This document shows, piece after piece, positions 58,873 to 64,000 of a stretch of 64,000 bases of DNA (position 1 is the first letter of the stretch; the number at the start of each line of letters is the position of its first letter). Made by a program: the position numbers and the translations under genes. The DNA lies in the NCBI GenBank assembly GCA_021323945.1, contig JAJPKA010000017.1, forward strand, positions 219,990 to 283,989, read 5' to 3'. The notes under the pieces were generated by a model that was not told the DNA's origin, searched no databases, and saw nothing but the letters and a program-made list of their open reading frames with translations. This DNA is from Pseudomonadota bacterium. GTDB taxonomy: Bacteria > Desulfobacterota > Binatia > Binatales > Binataceae.

Positions 58873-60005
58873 AACGGGAGCGAGGCAGCCCGCGTTGTGC
58901 CCGCCGCCTGGTGGGCACGCGCCGTCCACTGGAATCAGGCCAGCTCCATCCTCGCCGGGTAGGTTCTATGCCAGGACAGATGCGCTTGGGGGCGATGCTG
59001 CTGGCGCTAACTTCTGGCCGCGCCGACTCACGCGCCGCAGCCTCCTCCGGGTGATAGTTTCGGCAGCGCTTCGCGAGAACCGGTTTCCGCCTGCGTCTGC
59101 GAGGGCCCCCTGGCTGCTCCCCAGCCAGATCCCCCCTGATAGCGTCGTGATGACAACCGAGGAGGTATAACAACTCGGGAAAGATTGATAGGCGTAAATG
59201 TCGGTGCCAAGCACGGAGCCGAGCCAGCGGCACCTCGCAGCAGCCGCGGCCTTCAGCTCTCGACCCATCTCAACCGGACAAACTTTGCCGCAATCCGCGG
59301 GCGGCAGCGTACCATTGGCCCAGACGGGTGGCGGCTTGCCGGGTGAAGGTTGGTTCGGCGGCAGCTTTTTAAGCAACTCGTTGATATCGGTCCCGCCCGT
59401 CCGGCAGATCACATGATCAGGCGGACCCTTGCAGCAATACCATCGCTGCCGACGCTGCGCGCTGGATGGTTGCCAACTCTCAAATCGTCTGGAAGGTCAA
59501 TCCGTTCATCCGTGAGGTGGTCATTGAAAAGGTGCTGGCGGTTCTGTTCTGTACTCCCGCCAGAGGCTATCGATGGGTCGGCGTCCTGAACCGGGAAAAG
59601 TTCCGCCTGATCTATTATGTTAACGAGTCGAAATCGTCAGCCTCAAAATCGTTTTTCGCTCAAACCAGGCTGGATGGCAGGCGGCAGAACGGACTTTGCA
59701 AAAGCATATCGGCGACCTCGCCAGCGCTGACAAAATTTGGTAAGTCCAAGCAAGAACTGCAACAGGGCATCGCGCAAGGCTTTGCTCGCAATGCAGCACA
59801 ATGGCGGCGCGTGCTGAAGATTCGTGTACCGTCGGGCTTTGGAAGCGAGATTCAGAACCTGGTTGCCTATGGTCAAGGAGAACGGGGTGGCGGTCCGCAT
59901 TTTGCCATGGCCATGAATCCTGACGGAGTAGCGGGCTGCGGACCCCCCATTGCCCTGGCTCACAGCGAATCGCGGCTTGGTGGTCAGTCGAACTCTGCTT
60001 TCGGC

Positions 60006-60183
<178 letters not shown>

Positions 60184-60415
60184 ATGCTCGTCAGGACGAC
60201 TTATTTAATCACTCTCAGCGCCCCGGGCAAACCATCTCCTTTGATTCGAACGATCAGTCGTGCAGTGCGAGCAGCGGTCACAGCTTGATGGCTCACCGCC
60301 GTATTCGTCCAATGAAGGGTGTGGGCTTGAATCAAAGCCGCCAGCAATTGCTGGCCTGCGAGAAATTAGCTCGTATCCTTGTAAGCAGAGCCCCGGAAAC
60401 CGAGCACTCGAAGGC

Positions 60416-61780
60416 ATGCCGCATAGCCGCAAGAAGTTGACCAAAACGATCCTGAGCCGTTTCGCCGCCCACTTCGAAGGCGACCTCATACTTCCCGAAA
60501 ATCGCCTCTATTCACGTGCGCGACGCGTTTGGAATCATGCGATCGACCAATACCCGCAACTTATCGCACGATGTCGCAACAGTGACGACATCATTCGTGC
60601 GGTCCAATTGGCTCGCGATTACAATCTGCTCCCTGCAGTACGCGGCGGTGGCCACAGCTTTGCCGGTCATGGGGTCTGCGATGGTGGAATCGTGATCGAC
60701 CTGTCGGCCCTGAAGCAGACGATTATCGATCCAGTCCGCCGAATGGTTCGAATCAGTCCCGGAGTGCTGGGAAATGAGCTGGACTGCGTTACGCAGGCTT
60801 TCAAGCTCGCGGTGCCGCTCGGTTCTTGCCCGTCCACCGGCGTAGTGGGTTATGCATTGGGCGGCGGCGCAGGCTCATTAACGCCCAAGTTTGGTTACGC
60901 ATGCGATCATATTGCTCGATGTCAACTGATAACCGCTGATGCGCGCGAGATAACAGCTAGCCAAGGTGAGCATAAAGATCTTTTCTGGGCATTACGGGGA
61001 GCCGGCTCGAACTTCGGGATTGTCACCGCTTTGGAGCTGCAATTGGATCACGTTGATCAGGTTCTTTCCGGCCACCTCAAATACCCTATCGGCCAGGCTA
61101 CGAAAGTATTGGCCTTCATTGAGCAGTATGCGCAGGCGATTCCGGACGAGTTATTTCTGCTGCTGGCGGTGCTACCCCATCCGGGGGACCGAATGCTGAA
61201 CGTCAGCGTGGTCTGGCCCGGGGATCCCAAGCGCGGTGCAAAGGTGCTCGCTCCGCTGCGCCAATATCTGAAGCCTACTGAAGATACCATTCAAATTCGC
61301 AGCTATCTTGAGGAGCAGCGCGCCGGTTCCGACAACCCTGGTGACGGTGACTATTCCACCTACCGCCGCGCCGGACATCTGGAAGATCTTGGCGCCGAAA
61401 CGATCGACGCAATCGTCGAACACGCTACGAGGGCCCCGACCGAGGCCAGCGGCATTACTATGATTTACTGGCATGGGCCGTGGTCGTCAGAGCCTCGAGA
61501 CGACGCTTTCGGCTTTCGACAGACGGGCTATCATTATTGGATTCACTCGTATTGGCAGCGGGCCAACGAGGCTTTGCCAGCGCAGCGGTGGGTCAAGGGC
61601 TTTTTTGACACTTTAGCGCCATATTCCAGCGGCGCTGTCTACGTCAACGACCTCCAGAATGAGGGCCAGGAACGGGTACGTGCTGCGTATGGCGACAAGT
61701 ATGAGCGATTGCGAGCGCTTAAGCGCAAATACGACCCGACGAACTTTTTTCGCGTTAACCAAAATATTCCGCCCAATTGA
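60416..61780 (+). CDS. FAD-binding PCMH/BBE-type oxidoreductase
   Basis: PQLIARCRNSDDIIRAVQLARDYNLLPAVRGGGHSFAGHGVCDGGIVIDLS, GYALGGGAGSLTPKFGYACDHI, C-terminal YDPTNFFRVNQNIPP. Confidence 0.9.
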   Translation: MPHSRKKLTKTILSRFAAHFEGDLILPENRLYSRARRVWNHAIDQYPQLIARCRNSDDIIRAVQLARDYNLLPAVRGGGHSFAGHGVCDGGIVIDLSALKQTIIDPVRRMVRISPGVLGNELDCVTQAFKLAVPLGSCPSTGVVGYALGGGAGSLTPKFGYACDHIARCQLITADAREITASQGEHKDLFWALRGAGSNFGIVTALELQLDHVDQVLSGHLKYPIGQATKVLAFIEQYAQAIPDELFLLLAVLPHPGDRMLNVSVVWPGDPKRGAKVLAPLRQYLKPTEDTIQIRSYLEEQRAGSDNPGDGDYSTYRRAGHLEDLGAETIDAIVEHATRAPTEASGITMIYWHGPWSSEPRDDAFGFRQTGYHYWIHSYWQRANEALPAQRWVKGFFDTLAPYSSGAVYVNDLQNEGQERVRAAYGDKYERLRALKRKYDPTNFFRVNQNIPPN

Positions 61781-61946
61781 CGATCCGACGGCGGCTCAGG
61801 CCTTCGAAAGCTCTGGCTTTGGCTAGGGCTTGTGATGCCGCGCGAGCTATCGAGCGGTCTTGCATCGGGCTTTATCGACGATCAAGCAAAAGCAAGGTCC
61901 CTTGCCGCCCTGTGGGCAAAAGCAGACCCGTGGGGAGCCGGCGTGC

Positions 61947-62729
61947 TTATTCGGGGATTTTATGGGGAGCTGGGGCCGATGATGCGGCTGCAGGCGAGCC
62001 GAAAATTGACGTAGTCTGCTGATAACCCTTGGGTACTTCGAAGGTATCGGCAGAAAGGCTCTTGACGCTTATTTTCTGGACCGTTGTGTCGTTGACAAAC
62101 TTGCGATGGTCAAGCATTTCGCGGATGGCCTTGGCCTGTTCGGGTGGTGTGCCTGGTGGCGGATCACCCATCGTGGTGGTGATCTTCAGTCGCAGCGGAA
62201 CCCCGGGCGGGATCTGCCCCATATTGGCCATGGTTGTGCCTTTGACTTTTTCCGCCATGACGCGCTGAAAATTACTATAGTCTGCGGCTCCTGGGGCCGA
62301 GTCCGAGAAACATCCGGACATACTCACCGAGTTACCGCCGACCGTTCCGGTTCCCGAGTATTCGTCGCAGGAGTAGCCAATAATAGTTTCGTGGGCCCCG
62401 GTTTTTTTAAAACTGATGGTGGGTGAGACTCCCGTTTGACTCATTGCCGCGGCGCTCTTCGGCGGAAACGGGATGACCACATAGGTCTTGCGGCGGCCAT
62501 CGACCATCGTCATCGTTCCTTTATCGAGATCAGTTATGATCGTCCGAATACCGTTATCGATGACGGATTTTTGCTTGTCGCCTTCGATCATGACGGTGCG
62601 GGTTCGATTCACACGCTGTCCGTTGATCTCGTCGACCGTCTGCTGTTCGTCAACCACAACGCCGGCATGAGCTGTGGCGGCGAAGGACAGGATCGCAATA
62701 AAGCCCAGAGCGGGCGCGAACTTCTTCAT
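61947..62729 (-). CDS. secreted DUF4412-like protein
   Basis: Start at ATG 62727-62729: MKKFAPALGFIAILSFAATAHAGVVVDEQQT; VMIEGDKQKS, IITDLDKGTMTMVDGRRKTYVVIPF, IGYSCDEYSG. Confidence 0.72.
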   Translation of the reverse strand: MKKFAPALGFIAILSFAATAHAGVVVDEQQTVDEINGQRVNRTRTVMIEGDKQKSVIDNGIRTIITDLDKGTMTMVDGRRKTYVVIPFPPKSAAAMSQTGVSPTISFKKTGAHETIIGYSCDEYSGTGTVGGNSVSMSGCFSDSAPGAADYSNFQRVMAEKVKGTTMANMGQIPPGVPLRLKITTTMGDPPPGTPPEQAKAIREMLDHRKFVNDTTVQKISVKSLSADTFEVPKGYQQTTSIFGSPAAASSAPAPHKIPE

Positions 62730-63760
62730 AGTGATTCGCCTCGTTGTGGTTCTGCCATTTGCAGGATTCCCTCGGCACGATCCGCGCCGCGGACGCGCTC
62801 GGTAATGCGATGAGCGGTTAGGCCCGCCAATCCGAGCCCAACCCACACCATTTCTTTGATACGCCTGATCAAACCAATAGCAAAGCCCGCGTCTGGGGGA
62901 TACCCGAGCATCGACAAGATCAGGGCTTTGCCCCCTTCCTGACTTACGAGTTTGGCAGGGATCAGAAAGGTGGCGCGTTCGATCAGCAGGCCGAGCGCTT
63001 CGACCAGCGCCGCGGTTCTCCAGTTCGCAGGCTGTCGCAGGAGTCGTAGGTAAATGAAGATTTCAACCGGTCCGAGCGACCATGCGAGCAGGTAACAGCA
63101 GGATGAGGCCAACAGCCGCCATGGATGATTTTCGTAGAACAGCCTCAAACGGGTATCAGCGGCGCCCGCGGCGGCTCTGATTTCAGGGTCGGCTATCTGT
63201 GGAATTTCCAATTTGGCCGCCAGCCGCCATAGTTGAGAAAAAGGTCTTTTCATCTGGACCGCAAAGAAACCCGCGGCCAAGCCAATCGCGACGAGCAGAC
63301 CAGCAGTCGCCGGTATCAGAAGATGATCCATCCGCGCTTCGAGCGGCCATCCGGCTAACAAGCCACCGATGATGAAGCCGATTTGCCCGAGTGCTTCGGC
63401 CAATGAGGCAATTACGACGGTCGCCAACCCGGCTGCCATTGCGACTTTGGCGCGCACCATCATTGCCATGACGAACTGGCCGCCCAATTGGGCAGAGGGA
63501 GTTATGTAGTCGATCGCTTCGCCGGAAACGCGGGCGATGAAAAGTTCGCGGAAACTTAGCCGCGAAGGATAGTCGGTGATAGTCACCCGCCAGCCGACGG
63601 TATTCGCGACGCGCGCAACTGCTTCAAGCAAAACAGCGAAGGCGAGTCCCCACCCGGCATACCGCACGTACTGAGCGACGTTGGCCAGGCCAAACCGACT
63701 GAGGAACCAGGCATAAAAGCCGACAGCGAGCAGGATGATCAGAGTTTCGAGCCGACGCAT
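62726..63760 (-). CDS. lysylphosphatidylglycerol-synthase-TM/flippase-like (HpnL-type) membrane protein
   Basis: GWGLAFAVLLEAVARVANTVGWRVTI, SGEAIDYITPSAQLGGQFVMAMMVR; multiple TM helices; ATGA overlap with the DUF4412-like gene. Confidence 0.75.
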   Translation of the reverse strand: MRRLETLIILLAVGFYAWFLSRFGLANVAQYVRYAGWGLAFAVLLEAVARVANTVGWRVTITDYPSRLSFRELFIARVSGEAIDYITPSAQLGGQFVMAMMVRAKVAMAAGLATVVIASLAEALGQIGFIIGGLLAGWPLEARMDHLLIPATAGLLVAIGLAAGFFAVQMKRPFSQLWRLAAKLEIPQIADPEIRAAAGAADTRLRLFYENHPWRLLASSCCYLLAWSLGPVEIFIYLRLLRQPANWRTAALVEALGLLIERATFLIPAKLVSQEGGKALILSMLGYPPDAGFAIGLIRRIKEMVWVGLGLAGLTAHRITERVRGADRAEGILQMAEPQRGESL

Positions 63761-63916
63761 TCTGAACAGTTATCTAGTCGATTTCCATCCCGCCCTTGGC
63801 CGCCATTGTTTCAGGCACAACTCTCGCGTGCAAGTCGCGCCGCCTCCCGATGTCCACAGGGCGAGCATCGGCCCGATCGGCAAACTAGGCTATCCTTCAA
63901 CCAGCGGTTAGCTTGG

Positions 63917-64000
63917 TCAGACCTTGAAGCGGATGTGAATAATGTCGCCGTCGCGTACGACGTAATCGCGGCCTTCGAGCCGCAGTTTCCCTGCCTGACG
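63917..64000 (-). CDS. ychF: C-terminal end of YchF/OLA1-family GTPase (TGS domain), truncated by the right window edge
   Basis: Minus strand reads RQAGKLRLEGRDYVVRDGDIIHIRFKV-stop, matching the conserved YchF C-terminus; absent from the ORF track. Confidence 0.82.
   Translation of the reverse strand, partial: RQAGKLRLEGRDYVVRDGDIIHIRFKV

Noticed and set aside
58966-59412. 148-aa minus-strand ORF and overlapping plus-strand ORFs in the island
   Set aside because: Multiple overlapping ORFs in all frames of GC-rich DNA; none has a recognisable domain or strong start signal.

Overview
The window looks like a chromosomal segment of a GC-rich bacterium. Gene content (several LLM/F420-type flavin oxidoreductases, hemC/cobA-hemD/hemB, a TIGR03960-like radical SAM protein) suggests a Deltaproteobacteria-like or Binatota-like host; this is inference only. 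Main blocks: fabF-fabH (0.9-3.2 kb); an aromatic or polycyclic ring-cleavage locus with Rieske alpha/beta, a two-domain extradiol dioxygenase, a C-C-bond-hydrolase-like alpha/beta hydrolase and two LLM oxygenases (4.3-11.6 kb); an MMPL/RND transporter overlapping a YCF48-like beta-propeller gene (16.4-19.9 kb); a tightly overlapping TetR/HAD/LarA-like/multidomain reductase-AMP-ligase-ACP-acyltransferase operon (26.1-33.6 kb); a heme operon with four perfect 23-bp repeats derived from the hemB 3' end (34.1-37.8 kb); two atypical thymidylate-kinase-like genes followed by CHAD and SixA (48.4-51.5 kb); and a tRNA-Ser(GCU) whose 3' half plus downstream flank is duplicated about 4 kb away, bounding a small gene-poor island (56.06-60.18 kb). 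Strongest hunt candidates: the ElbD-like lipid operon, the TMK-like/TMK-like/CHAD/SixA cassette (second kinase has a Walker A Lys-to-Arg change), and the tRNA-Ser island. All family calls are from reading motifs by eye; no searches were run.
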